The notes beneath the pieces were generated by a model that did not search any database, had not been told where the DNA came from, and saw only the letters and a list, made by a program, of their open reading frames with translations. The position numbers and the translations under genes were made by a program. Shown here piece after piece: positions 17,259 through 25,754 of a DNA stretch of 64,000 nucleotides. Source of the stretch: Microbacterium proteolyticum (GTDB taxonomy: Bacteria; Actinomycetota; Actinomycetes; Actinomycetales; Microbacteriaceae); the NCBI RefSeq assembly GCF_029639405.1, contig NZ_CP121274.1, forward strand, positions 3,534,001 to 3,598,000, given 5' to 3'. The stretch's first letter is position 1, and the number at the start of each line of letters is the position of its first letter.

Positions 17259-18305
17259 TTACTGACCCGAGGCGCGACGCTGCAACAGCTGGCGCACGTG
17301 GTCTTCGATCTCGGAGTCGTCGACGTAGCCCATCGCCGCGTACGGCGATGCGGCGGCGGGGCGGGCGACCTCGATCGGCGTCGGCGCTTGCGCCTCGGCG
17401 ATCTCGCGGGCGACCTGCTCGCGTGCGGCGGCGCGCAGAGCCTCGCGGGCGAGCTGCTCCTCCACGACCGCCGCAGCGCGCGAGCCGGCCGAGGCGACGA
17501 GGGGACGCGGGAGCTCCCGCGGCGTCCACGTCGGGCGGGGCGCCGGGGCGACCGCGCCGAAGTCCTGCACCTCGACCGCTGCGCGCTCCACCGCGATCGC
17601 GGCCGGTCGGGCGGACGCCCGAGCCGCGACGCGGGACAACCGCTGCAGCACGACGAGGGCGAGCACGACGGCCACTCCTCCGGCGACAAGCAGCACCGGG
17701 GCCGCTCCGAGGTACACCTGGATGCCACCGACCACCGCGGCCGCGAGGCCCAGGCCCGCGAGGGTCGTCGTGGCGAGACGGAAACGACGACGCGCACGGG
17801 CGCGGCGGAGTTCGGGACGAGCGACGGCGGCCGCACGTTCGGCGTGTGCGCGTTCCACGGCGGCGGCCTGCTCGGCACGCGTCTTCTCGAGGGCCGCGGC
17901 ACGCTCGGCCTTCGCGACCTCGACGGCGGCTGCGCGTTCGGCGCGGGCCAGCTCGAGAGCGGCCGCGCGCTGCTCCTTCACGAGATCGCGGTCACGGGCC
18001 GCTTCCAGGCGGGCGACCTCCAGCCGGGCCTTCGCCTCGGCGAGATCCGTCTGCGCCTTGTGCGCCTGCACCTGACGTGCGATCTTCTGCTGCTGGTGGG
18101 CCGTACGGGCGGTGAGCTCCAGGTGGACTTCGCGCGGCGTCTCCGCCGTTTCCGCGAGAACACGCAGCGCCTGGTTCAGTCGCACGGCGTTGCGCTCCGC
18201 CGACGTGAAACGGTGACGGCTCTGCCACGACGGGAGCAGATACACCAACCACAGCGCGACCGCGACGAAGACGATCACCCCGCCGCCGAGAACCTGTCCA
18301 CCCAT
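17259..18305 (-). CDS. Membrane protein with hendecad-repeat coiled coil, function unknown
   Basis: 348 residues. An N-terminal helix (VIVFVAVALWLVYLLPSW, about residues 10-27) is followed by a long charged helical region. Residues 109-163 consist of five 11-residue repeats of the type (A)KAERAAAxEx, an 11/3 hendecad pattern expected to form a right-handed or straight coiled coil. Two more hydrophobic helices follow (about 177-215), then an Ala/Arg-rich tail ending in a conserved-looking DDSEIEDHVRQLLQRRA. I recognise no enzymatic domain. The start is set at the ATG giving MGGQVLGGG, directly before the first helix. It could be a stalk or scaffold protein at the membrane; that is only suggested by architecture. 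Confidence 0.8.
   Translation of the reverse strand: MGGQVLGGGVIVFVAVALWLVYLLPSWQSRHRFTSAERNAVRLNQALRVLAETAETPREVHLELTARTAHQQQKIARQVQAHKAQTDLAEAKARLEVARLEAARDRDLVKEQRAAALELARAERAAAVEVAKAERAAALEKTRAEQAAAVERAHAERAAAVARPELRRARARRRFRLATTTLAGLGLAAAVVGGIQVYLGAAPVLLVAGGVAVVLALVVLQRLSRVAARASARPAAIAVERAAVEVQDFGAVAPAPRPTWTPRELPRPLVASAGSRAAAVVEEQLAREALRAAAREQVAREIAEAQAPTPIEVARPAAASPYAAMGYVDDSEIEDHVRQLLQRRASGQ
17817..17981 (-). repeat. Five 33-bp coding repeats (hendecad coiled coil)
   Basis: Encodes five successive 11-residue units: VKEQRAAALEL, ARAERAAAVEV, AKAERAAALEK, TRAEQAAAVER and AHAERAAAVAR. Diverged tandem repeat inside the gene at 17259-18305. Confidence 0.8.
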
Positions 18306-18476
18306 GGCACAACGGTAGGTCACGACGAGGTCACACCTCGGCATCCCTCCGCGTGTCGCGCCCGCGGATCGCGAGACTGCATCCGCCCGACAACTCCACT
18401 GCAGCGTGCCGCACTTTCGTCAGCCCACTGCAGTCTCGGCGCCAGGCAGCACCGGGCGGCGCGCAACCGCGGATCG

Positions 18477-19100
18477 CTACAGCCGGTCGCCCGGCGGCAC
18501 CTGGGCTGCACCCGGCGGCACCTGACCGCGCTCCCAGCGGTCGAGGACGCCGTGCGGCACCTCCTCGCGCACGAGGGCGAACGCGTAGTGGTCGCGCCAA
18601 TCGCCGTCGATGTGGATGTACCGGCGGCGGAGACCTTCGTAGCGGAAACCGAGCTTCTCGACCACGCGCAGGCTCGCGTGGTTCTCGGGCCGGATGCAGA
18701 TCTCGACGCGGTGGAGGTTCAGCTCGGTGAAGCACACGTCGGTCGCCAACGCAACGCTGACCGTCGTGATGTTGCGACCGGCGAACTCCTCCGCCACCCA
18801 GTACCCGATCGTCGCCGACGCCAGCGATCCGCGGGACACACCCCACACGTTGAGCTGGCCGGCGACCTCGTCGTCCCACTCCATGACGAAGGGGACGCCG
18901 AGGCCGTCGCGGTACTGCTGGAGAAGGCGCCGGATACCCAGACGCATGTCGAACGAGACGGGCCCGTCGGGGCTCGTCGCCTCCCACGGCCGCAGCCACG
19001 AGCGGTTGTCGATCAGCTGCTGCTGGAGGACGCGCGCGTCGCGGTTGCGAATGAGACGGATCGACACCTCGCCGTGCCGTCGTGGGACGGAGAGATCCAT
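18477..19100 (-). CDS. GNAT-family acetyltransferase (RimJ/RimL-like)
   Basis: 207-residue GNAT enzyme. The acetyl-CoA-binding region reads VAEEFAGRNITTVSVALATDVCF (about residues 107-130), with RVEICIRPENHASLRVVEKLGFRYEGL following: the N-x-x-S..V..KLGF segment is the RimJ/RimL signature. Likely N-acetylates a ribosomal protein or another amine; the target is unknown. The gene ends with a Pro/Gly-rich tail. It lies 14 bases downstream of galU on the same strand and is probably cotranscribed with it. The 170-base gap after it holds a large imperfect stem (18372-18381 with 18429-18438) but no gene. Confidence 0.9.
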   Translation of the reverse strand: MDLSVPRRHGEVSIRLIRNRDARVLQQQLIDNRSWLRPWEATSPDGPVSFDMRLGIRRLLQQYRDGLGVPFVMEWDDEVAGQLNVWGVSRGSLASATIGYWVAEEFAGRNITTVSVALATDVCFTELNLHRVEICIRPENHASLRVVEKLGFRYEGLRRRYIHIDGDWRDHYAFALVREEVPHGVLDRWERGQVPPGAAQVPPGDRL

Positions 19101-19114
19101 GGCATCCCGTCGGG

Positions 19115-20005
19115 TCAGAGACCCGCCGCGAACTCCTTGAACCACGGACGCAGGGCCGGCCCCAGGTCTTCGCGGTCGGAAGCGAGCTGGACGATGGCCT
19201 TGATGTAGTCGACGCGGTCGCCCGTGTCGTAACGACGCCCACGGAAGACGACGCCGTACACGCCGCCGCCGTCGCCGCCGCCGTTCGCGAGCTCTTCGAG
19301 CGCGTCGGTCAGCTGGATCTCGCCACCCTTGCCGGGCTGGGTGTGCTCGAGGATGCCGAACACGTCGGGGCCGAGGACGTAGCGGCCGATGATGGCGAGG
19401 TTCGAGGGGGCGTCCTCGGCCTTGGGCTTCTCGACGAGCTGCGTCACCTTGACGACACCGTCGTCTTCGGTGGGCTCGACCGCCGCGACACCGTAGAGGT
19501 GGATGTGCTCGGGGTCGACCTCCATGAGGGCGATCACCGTGGCGTTGCGCTTGGTGTACTCGGCGAGCATCTGCTCGAGCAGCGGGTCGCGCTCGTCGAT
19601 GAGGTCGTCGCCGAGGAGGACGGCGAAGGGGTGGTCGCCGACATGGCTGCGCGCGCGGAGAACGGCGTGACCGAGGCCCTTCGGCTCGCCCTGGCGGACC
19701 ATGTGGACGTCGGCGAGGTCGGACGAGTGCTCGACCTTGGCGAGCTTGTCGTGGTCGCCCTTCTCGCGCAGCTTCGACTCGAGCTCCGGCATCGAGTCGA
19801 AGTGGTTGGCGATGTTGTTCTTGTTGCGGCCGATGATGATGAGGACGTCATCGATGCCGGCCGCCGTGGCCTCCTCGACCACGTACTGGATGGCGGGCTT
19901 GTCGACGACCGGAAGCATCTCCTTCGGCATGGCCTTGGTGGCCGGAAGGAAGCGAGTACCGAGTCCAGCGGCCGGGATCACGGCCTTGAAGGGCTTGTTA
20001 GGCAT
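19115..20005 (-). CDS. galU: UTP--glucose-1-phosphate uridylyltransferase
   Basis: 296-residue GalU, normal length. The pyrophosphorylase signature GLGTRFLPATKAMPKEMLPV is at about residues 13-32, with DKPAIQYVVEEA following; GEPKGLGHAVLRAR and FAVLLGDD complete the nucleotide-binding core. Makes UDP-glucose for cell-wall glycans, teichoic-type polymers and trehalose synthesis. Two in-frame ATGs exist; the one at 20005 is preferred because TAGGGT lies exactly six bases before it, giving leaderless geometry, while the ATG at 20011 touches the -10 itself. It is divergent from the 5-formyl-THF cyclo-ligase gene. Confidence 0.96.
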   Translation of the reverse strand: MPNKPFKAVIPAAGLGTRFLPATKAMPKEMLPVVDKPAIQYVVEEATAAGIDDVLIIIGRNKNNIANHFDSMPELESKLREKGDHDKLAKVEHSSDLADVHMVRQGEPKGLGHAVLRARSHVGDHPFAVLLGDDLIDERDPLLEQMLAEYTKRNATVIALMEVDPEHIHLYGVAAVEPTEDDGVVKVTQLVEKPKAEDAPSNLAIIGRYVLGPDVFGILEHTQPGKGGEIQLTDALEELANGGGDGGGVYGVVFRGRRYDTGDRVDYIKAIVQLASDREDLGPALRPWFKEFAAGL

Positions 20006-20011
20006 GCGCAT

Positions 20012-20017
20012 ACCCTA
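20012..20017 (-). promoter_or_regulatory. -10 hexamer of galU
   Basis: TAGGGT on the minus strand, six bases before the ATG at 20005. It decides between the two neighbouring in-frame ATGs if the message is leaderless. Confidence 0.55.
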
Positions 20018-20059
20018 CTGGTGACATGCGACAGCGCTGTTACCGATTGCGCACGCACG

Positions 20060-20065
20060 TACACT
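20060..20065 (+). promoter_or_regulatory. -10 hexamer of the 5-formyl-THF cyclo-ligase gene
   Basis: TACACT followed by six bases and the ATG at 20072. No Shine-Dalgarno is present, which again fits a leaderless transcript. Confidence 0.55.
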
Positions 20066-20071
20066 TACTGC

Positions 20072-20668
20072 ATGCCCGACAGCATCGAGCAGGCCAAGCG
20101 CGCTCTGCGTGCGGATCTGCGCGAACGACGCCAGACCGTCTCCGCCCACGGGCGCGAGGTCGCCGAGGCCGGCGTCAAAGAGCAACTCGACGCCCTCGTC
20201 GAGCACCTGGGCGCGCGCAGCATCTCGTGCTTCCTGTCGACGACGACCGAACCCGGCACGCACGCCTTCGTGGCCGGCGCGGTGGCCCGTGGCATCCGGG
20301 TGCTGCTCCCCATCACGCGCGAAGACGGCCTGCTTGACTGGGCGGTGGCCACCCCCGACGCCCAGATCGCCGAGGGGCTGTTCGGACTCCCCGAGCCCGT
20401 CGGCGACGTCCTCGGCCCGATCGCCGTCAACGACGTCGACCTCCTCGTCATCCCGGCGGCCGCCGTCGACCGTCGCGGGATGCGTCTCGGCTGGGGCCGC
20501 GGTTACTTCGACAAGACCATCGGGTCGATGGAGAAGTGCCCGCCCGTGTACGCCGTGATCTTCGATTCCGAGTTCGTCGACGACGTCCCGCGCGATGTGC
20601 ACGACCAGCCCGTCTCGGGCATCGTGACCCCCACGCGCACGGTCGCGATCGACCGCTCCGCAGCCTGA
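20072..20668 (+). CDS. 5-formyltetrahydrofolate cyclo-ligase
   Basis: 198-residue enzyme converting 5-formyl-THF to 5,10-methenyl-THF with ATP (MTHFS). The family pattern is complete: basic N-terminal helix KRALRADLRERRQ, FLSTTTEPGTHAF (about residue 52), then the C-terminal ATP/folate loop RRGMRLGWGRGYFDKT (about residues 133-148). Length is standard. The ATG at 20072 is supported by the start of homology and the -10 six bases upstream. The downstream FmdB-type and mscL genes follow closely, an arrangement common in actinobacteria. Confidence 0.94.
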   Translation: MPDSIEQAKRALRADLRERRQTVSAHGREVAEAGVKEQLDALVEHLGARSISCFLSTTTEPGTHAFVAGAVARGIRVLLPITREDGLLDWAVATPDAQIAEGLFGLPEPVGDVLGPIAVNDVDLLVIPAAAVDRRGMRLGWGRGYFDKTIGSMEKCPPVYAVIFDSEFVDDVPRDVHDQPVSGIVTPTRTVAIDRSAA

Positions 20669-20686
20669 ACACCCGAAGGAACGCCA

Positions 20687-20965
20687 ATGCCCACCTACGC
20701 CTATGCCTGCAAGCAGTGCGGTCACCGCTTCGACGCGGTCCAGTCCTTCTCGGACGCCGCCCTCACCGAATGCCCCGAATGCGGCGGTGAGCTGCGCAAG
20801 CAGTACGGCTCGATCGGCGTGACGTTCAACGGCTCGGGCTTCTACCGCACCGACTCCCGCGGGTCGAATGCGTCGTCCTCCGGCGCGGCATCCGGCACCT
20901 CGGGGGGATCTTCGACATCATCGACCTCTGAGTCGACGAAGACCGCGTCCACCCCGGCATCCTGA
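20687..20965 (+). CDS. FmdB-family zinc-ribbon protein
   Basis: 92 residues. The N-terminal FmdB regulatory zinc ribbon is intact: MPTYAYACKQCGHRFD...CPECGG, with two CxxC pairs at about residues 8/11 and 29/32. After GFYRTDSRG comes a low-complexity Ser/Gly/Thr tail of about 35 residues. FmdB-like proteins are small putative regulators or RNA-binding zinc ribbons; the exact role is not known. GAAGGAA precedes the ATG. The gap of 18 bases to the cyclo-ligase gene suggests cotranscription. Confidence 0.93.
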   Translation: MPTYAYACKQCGHRFDAVQSFSDAALTECPECGGELRKQYGSIGVTFNGSGFYRTDSRGSNASSSGAASGTSGGSSTSSTSESTKTASTPAS

Positions 20966-21006
20966 CTTCGCCGAATCCTGCGACGCGGCGGAAAGGGAGC
21001 CACGTC

Positions 21007-21423
21007 GTGATCCAGGGATTCAAGGAGTTCATCCTCCGCGGAAACGTCATCGACCTCGCGGTGGCGGTCGTCATCGGAGCCGCGTTCACCGCGGTCGTCA
21101 ACGCCATCGTCAGTGCGATCATCAACCCGCTGGTCGAGATCTTCTACGTGCCTGACGAGAACGGTCAGCTCGGACCGAGCATCACCGGGCTCTACGGCCA
21201 GACGGTCACCTTCCCGCTCGGCACCCTGATCACGGCCGTGATCAGCTTCTTCGCCGTCGCGCTGGTGGTGTACTTCGTCTTCGTCTTCCCGATGAACCGC
21301 TGGAAGGCGCGGGCGGCGGCACGCGTCGGCGTGGTCGAGAACGCCGACGAGCCGAGCCTCCCCACCGAGCAGGAACTGCTCGTGCAGATCCGCGACCTGC
21401 TGGAGCGTCAGCCCCGCGCCTGA
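21007..21423 (+). CDS. mscL: Large-conductance mechanosensitive channel
   Basis: 138-residue MscL. The N-terminal amphipathic helix and first membrane helix read GFKEFILRGNVIDLAVAVVI, the family signature, followed by the Ala/Gly-rich pore helix (GAAFTAVVNAIVSAIINPLV). The second helix is at about residues 75-98 and a cytoplasmic helical bundle closes the protein. Homopentameric emergency valve that opens on hypo-osmotic shock. Start GTG at 21007 is preceded by GGAAAGGGAG. It is the last gene of the cyclo-ligase group and is followed by an unusually long hairpin. Confidence 0.96.
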   Translation: MIQGFKEFILRGNVIDLAVAVVIGAAFTAVVNAIVSAIINPLVEIFYVPDENGQLGPSITGLYGQTVTFPLGTLITAVISFFAVALVVYFVFVFPMNRWKARAAARVGVVENADEPSLPTEQELLVQIRDLLERQPRA

Positions 21424-21439
21424 GTCGGCGCACCCTCAC

Positions 21440-21506
21440 CGAGAAACGCTTCTCGCGGCGGGAAACGGCACGTCACGCCGTTTCCCACCGCGGGGAGCGT
21501 TTCTCG
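21440..21506. terminator. Long near-perfect stem-loop downstream of mscL
   Basis: About 30 bases on each side (21440-21469 and 21477-21506) pair with two G-U pairs and one mismatch around a seven-base loop. The arms contain GAGAAACGCT/AGCGTTTCTC and GGGAAACGGC/GCCGTTTCCC. Far larger than needed for termination and without a U-tract. Confidence 0.75.
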
Positions 21507-21598
21507 CATGCGGGCGGCGGGCGCGGGCGGCGCCGGCGCCCGCAGGCGGCACGCCCCGGCGGCGGCGTCGGTAGGCGTGGCCCCCACCGGTGCCGGGA

Positions 21599-21850
21599 TC
21601 AGTAGTGCGGCGGGACGTCGCGCAGCAGCTGCGTGTCGTTGGGACCGGATGCCGCGGGCGCGGCGGGGCGCTCCCGGGTGGTGTCGTCCGCGGGCACCGG
21701 CTCCGGGCTCGTGCCGGGTGCGGGGAGCAGCCGCGCGCGCCGCGCACCCCGCACGCGGACGATCGGCTGCCGGATCTCGGCCGAAGCGGGCGCAGCCGTG
21801 TCCGGGACGTCGGGATCGGTGGCATCCGGGGTCGGGGCCACCGCACTCAC
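21599..21850 (-). CDS. Small hypothetical protein coupled to the SF1-like gene
   Basis: 83 residues, no recognised domain. Composition is Pro/Ala/Asp/Thr-rich, with a short basic middle (IVRVRGARRARLLPAPG) flanked by probably disordered acidic stretches. The GTG start overlaps the stop of the large upstream gene by GTGA, which is the main evidence that it is a real, translationally coupled gene. No membrane segment or signal peptide. It may act with its partner, but nothing in the sequence shows how. Confidence 0.6.
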   Translation of the reverse strand: MSAVAPTPDATDPDVPDTAAPASAEIRQPIVRVRGARRARLLPAPGTSPEPVPADDTTRERPAAPAASGPNDTQLLRDVPPHY

Positions 21851-24800
21851 CCGTTCAGGTCGAGGGGTTCGGTGGTCGTGCCGGGAGCGGCGGAGTCGTC
21901 CGGGGCGGCGCCGAGAAGCTCTGCGATCCGGGATGCCACACCCGCGGGGTCGCTGTACAGGTCGAACGCGTGCACGCGCACGTAGTGCCAGCCGAGGCGA
22001 CGCAGGATCTGCGGGCGCAGACGCAGGGTCTCGCGCAGCGACTCCCCGATCGTCTCGGGGTCGCTCTCCGCCACCACGGCCTTGCCGCGATAGCGGGCGA
22101 CCAGGGGCAGCAGGCCGCGGTAGTCGAGGTCGACCTCGATGCCGAGACGTCGCAGCTCGCGCGCGAGCGCACGGGTGAGCGGATCCGCCAGATCCTCCAG
22201 GCGCGCGTCGCGACCGCGCCCGGCCAGGTTGCCGAGGATCCCCATGAGAGTCGCGGCGCCGTGCTCAAGGCGGCCGTCGTCGAACGACGACGGACGGATG
22301 GACGAGACGATCACCATGGACCGACGGGCACGCGTCATCCCGACGGTGAGGAGCCGCTCGCCGTCCGGGGTCGAGAGGTCGCCGAAGTCGCTCAGCACGC
22401 GACCGTGGCGCGTGAGCCCGAAGCCGAGCGAGAACACGACGCGGTCGCGGCTCTCGGCCACGGACTCCTCGAGCGTCAGCACGGCGAAAGGCTCGGCGGC
22501 ATCCCGCGAGACGAACGCGGCGACATCGGAGCGCCCGGCGAGTGCCGCCTCCACCGCCGCGCGGACACGCTCGGCGTGCCTGCGGCTGGCGGTGACGACC
22601 ATGAGCGATTCGGAGGCGCGGTTCACCGCGTGCTCGACCACCAGGGTCACCACGCGGGCGACCTCGGCATCCGGGCTCTCCACGGCGCCGCTGACCGGGT
22701 CGGGCGCGCCGACGCCGTTCTCGACATAGTCGACGCTCAGGCTGCCGCGACCCAGGAACGAGCCGGCCCACGGCAACGACACGATCTCGCCGCCGTAGAA
22801 CGCGTCGTTGACGAGCTGCGCGAGGTCTTCGCCGCCCGCGCGGTAGCTGCGGGTCAGCGTCTCGACGGGCAGCAGCTCGGCGATCCGCTCGAACACCGAC
22901 ACCCCGTCGAACGGAACGTCGTCGGCCTCGTCGTCCACGGCCGGGGCGAGCGACGCGCTGACCCGGAACGGCGTGGGCTTCTGCACGACGGGGTCGCCGA
23001 ACAGCACGACCTGGCGGGCACGGAGGAGCGCCGGCGCCGCCTCCGCGAGACACAGGGCCGCGGCATCCGCGATGATCACCGCGTCGAAAGCGAGATCGAT
23101 TGGGACATCGGGAACCTCGTAGGGGGATGCCAACCACACCGGCGCGAGCGTGCGGAGCAGCGTGGGCGCGGCATCCGAGATCTCCTGCGCGGTGTGCAGG
23201 CCGTCCTTGAGCGAGCTCTTCAGCGCTGCCGCTTCGTCGGGATGATCGACGATGCCGATGCGCCACTGCTTCGCGAGTTCGGCTGCGAGCACCGGACCGG
23301 CCGCCGCCGCGTGCGCCTCGTCGACGAGTCGGAAGTCGCGCTCGAGGCGATCGACCACGGTGGTGTTGGCGCCCAGGAGCGCGCGGTCGGTGCGCAGGAG
23401 ATGCTCGAGCGCCGACTGCCACCAGGCGAACTCGAGCTCGTCGCCGACCCGGTCCTCCGGAACGTGGCGCACCGACAGCTCCACGAGGAGCTGCTCGAGT
23501 CCGAGCCGGGCGAGTTCACCGCGCAGCTGCGCGCGTTCGACGAGGTTGTCGAAGAACGTCGACTCGGCCGCGAGACCGGCGAGCGTGCGCACGAGGACCT
23601 GGACCGGAAGCGTCGCGAGCCGGTCGGAGCCCTGACGGCCGAGGATCTGGTCGAGCTCGCCCAGCATCGCATCCACCCGCTGCCAGCCGACGTGGACGTC
23701 GGCGAGTCCGAGCGGCACCTCGGGCGTGACGCCCGCGTCGACGACGCGCTGCCACTCGGTGCGCTGCTGCTGGATGCGCACGAGCGCCTCGTACATGTCG
23801 GGTACGTGGACGCCGGGCCGCACGTACTCCTTCGACAGTCGCTTGAGGCGACGACGGTTCGGGCCACTCATCGCCGAGGAGTCGCGGCGCGGCGAGTGCG
23901 CGTCGATGAGCTCCGCGAGCGGACGCTCGAACACGGTCGGGCTGAAGCGATCGAGCGACTCGCGGATCCCCTGCAGCAGCTTGAGGTAGGCGCCGAGCTC
24001 GGAGACGGTCTGGAACGGACGCATGCGCGTCTGCGCGATGAGCTCGTACCCGCGCTCGAGGAGGCGCGGAACGTCCTGCGCGTGCAGCTTGCCGGCCAGG
24101 TCGTGCGCGGCACGGGCGTCTTCGGTCCGCGTGAAGCTCACGCCGTACCAGGGCGAGTCGTCGGGGCCGAAGCGGAACTCGCCCAGCCGCGCCGCGGTGG
24201 CCAGGGCCTTCGCGGCGGCGTCGCGCCGACCGGCGAGCCGCTCCAGGGTGGCGAGATCGAATCGCGCCGACGTGGAGGGAGCCGGAGAAAGGGATGCCAA
24301 CGCGGTCAGGGCCCGCAGCACGTCGAGTGTCGACACGCCCAGCGCCAGGTGCGGCTCGGTGACGGCGGACCGGTAGTCGCGCAGAACCGCGCGCAGGCGC
24401 ACCAGCGCGTCGTCGATCTCGGAGACCTTGGGCTGCTCGGCCTTCTCGTTGCGACCGATCGCACGGATGAGGTCGCGGCGCACGTGGGTCGGAGACACCG
24501 CAAGGCCGGTCAGGCCGACACCGGCGAGGCGGTGACGGATGCCGTCGAGCGTGGAGCGGCGCGCGCTGACCACCAGCACGCGCTTACCGGCGTGCACGCA
24601 CTGGCCGATCGCGTTGATGACCGTCTGGGTGCCGCCCGTACCGGGAAGCGTGTGGACCGCGAGCGAGTGACCGGCGGCGATCCGGGCGAGGACGCGTTCC
24701 TGCTCGGCATCCGCGTCGAGAAGAAGGGTGTCGGCCGCGGGGGTGCGCTCGTCGGGGCTCGTGACCACCGGATCGGCGCGACGGACCGTGATCCGGGCAC

Positions 24801-25554
24801 GATCGTCGGGGTGCCCGGCGAGGGCGTTGAGCAGCGGATCGTCGAGGTGCTCCGCGGCGCGCGCCATGCCGGAGCCGACGTCGGCGAACGACGAGATGAC
24901 CAGGCGCGGGTGCACGACGAACGTCGGGACGTGCGTCGTCAGTCGGCGAAGGTGGTCGATGACCGGCTGCGGCTTGAAGACGCCCTGGTCGTACGCGAGG
25001 CCCGCGAGGGCCGTGCTGTCGACCGAGATGCCGAGATGCGTACGGAACGCGCGCGCCAGTTCGGGGTTCATCACGAAGGCGCCGTGCAGCTTGAGCTCGA
25101 AGTCGCCGTTATGGCGGCGGATGGCGAGCGGCCGCAGGAGCACGGGAGCAGACCACTCCACTCCCCCGATCTTCCACGCGGCGAGCCCCACGGCCAGGTG
25201 CACCGGCTCGAGACCGCGCGCGGTGCGCAGTTCGACGTTCTTCGCCGTGATGCGCTCGGCGGCGATCCGCGCGGTGCGCAACGCCACCTCGTCGCGGAAG
25301 AGGTTGGACAGCAGCGTGGCACGACCGGTGATGAACTGCGGCAGGGAGCCGGGGTGCGCCTTGGTGATGTCGATGCCCGCGTCGACCGCGTCGTCGAACC
25401 GCAGGAGCGTGGAACGACCGCCGAGGGCGGCCGCTTCCGTGCGGATGCGGTCGCGTTCGGGGTCGGCGACGTGACGAACCACGATGCCGGGCTCCGACAG
25501 TCGCAGCTCGCCCGGATCGATCGACGTCGGAACGTCGCCTTCGGCGCCCGTCAC
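21847..25554 (-). CDS. Degenerate SF1-type helicase-like protein with C-terminal MTES_1575-type nuclease-like domain
   Basis: 1235 residues. The layout is that of large SF1/AAA_11-AAA_12 helicases with a C-terminal MTES_1575/Vsr-like endonuclease region. SF1 remnants: PGTGGTQTV near residue 305 where PGTGKT is expected, AVIIADAAAL near 825 where a DExx Walker B is expected, VVLFGDPVVQKP (motif III-like), LTRSYR, and GMTRARRSMVIVSS (motif VI-like). The C-terminal 110 residues (LRLRPQILRRLGWHYVRVHAF) match the MTES_1575 type. The nucleotide-binding Lys and the Walker B acidic pair appear missing, so ATPase activity is doubtful. GTG at 25554 is chosen for GAGGAC upstream. It is divergent from an alkyltransferase-like gene. 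Related proteins are considered DNA repair or defence factors; function here is unknown. Confidence 0.82.
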   Translation of the reverse strand: MTGAEGDVPTSIDPGELRLSEPGIVVRHVADPERDRIRTEAAALGGRSTLLRFDDAVDAGIDITKAHPGSLPQFITGRATLLSNLFRDEVALRTARIAAERITAKNVELRTARGLEPVHLAVGLAAWKIGGVEWSAPVLLRPLAIRRHNGDFELKLHGAFVMNPELARAFRTHLGISVDSTALAGLAYDQGVFKPQPVIDHLRRLTTHVPTFVVHPRLVISSFADVGSGMARAAEHLDDPLLNALAGHPDDRARITVRRADPVVTSPDERTPAADTLLLDADAEQERVLARIAAGHSLAVHTLPGTGGTQTVINAIGQCVHAGKRVLVVSARRSTLDGIRHRLAGVGLTGLAVSPTHVRRDLIRAIGRNEKAEQPKVSEIDDALVRLRAVLRDYRSAVTEPHLALGVSTLDVLRALTALASLSPAPSTSARFDLATLERLAGRRDAAAKALATAARLGEFRFGPDDSPWYGVSFTRTEDARAAHDLAGKLHAQDVPRLLERGYELIAQTRMRPFQTVSELGAYLKLLQGIRESLDRFSPTVFERPLAELIDAHSPRRDSSAMSGPNRRRLKRLSKEYVRPGVHVPDMYEALVRIQQQRTEWQRVVDAGVTPEVPLGLADVHVGWQRVDAMLGELDQILGRQGSDRLATLPVQVLVRTLAGLAAESTFFDNLVERAQLRGELARLGLEQLLVELSVRHVPEDRVGDELEFAWWQSALEHLLRTDRALLGANTTVVDRLERDFRLVDEAHAAAAGPVLAAELAKQWRIGIVDHPDEAAALKSSLKDGLHTAQEISDAAPTLLRTLAPVWLASPYEVPDVPIDLAFDAVIIADAAALCLAEAAPALLRARQVVLFGDPVVQKPTPFRVSASLAPAVDDEADDVPFDGVSVFERIAELLPVETLTRSYRAGGEDLAQLVNDAFYGGEIVSLPWAGSFLGRGSLSVDYVENGVGAPDPVSGAVESPDAEVARVVTLVVEHAVNRASESLMVVTASRRHAERVRAAVEAALAGRSDVAAFVSRDAAEPFAVLTLEESVAESRDRVVFSLGFGLTRHGRVLSDFGDLSTPDGERLLTVGMTRARRSMVIVSSIRPSSFDDGRLEHGAATLMGILGNLAGRGRDARLEDLADPLTRALARELRRLGIEVDLDYRGLLPLVARYRGKAVVAESDPETIGESLRETLRLRPQILRRLGWHYVRVHAFDLYSDPAGVASRIAELLGAAPDDSAAPGTTTEPLDLNG

Positions 25555-25754
25555 GACGCCGTCCTCAGCTCGCCACACACCTGCCAGACTAAGCCGGGCA
25601 CCCGCAGAAGGCGCGCAGCGGGCCCGAGTTTCGCGGGATTGCGCGACACGCCGCGCGGATCGGCCGTTCCTCCCCCGACGGGGAAATCGGCGGACCGTCC
25701 ACCGATCCGACTCGGAGCCCGGCGCGGTCTCGGGCACGTGATGAGGATGAGGGA

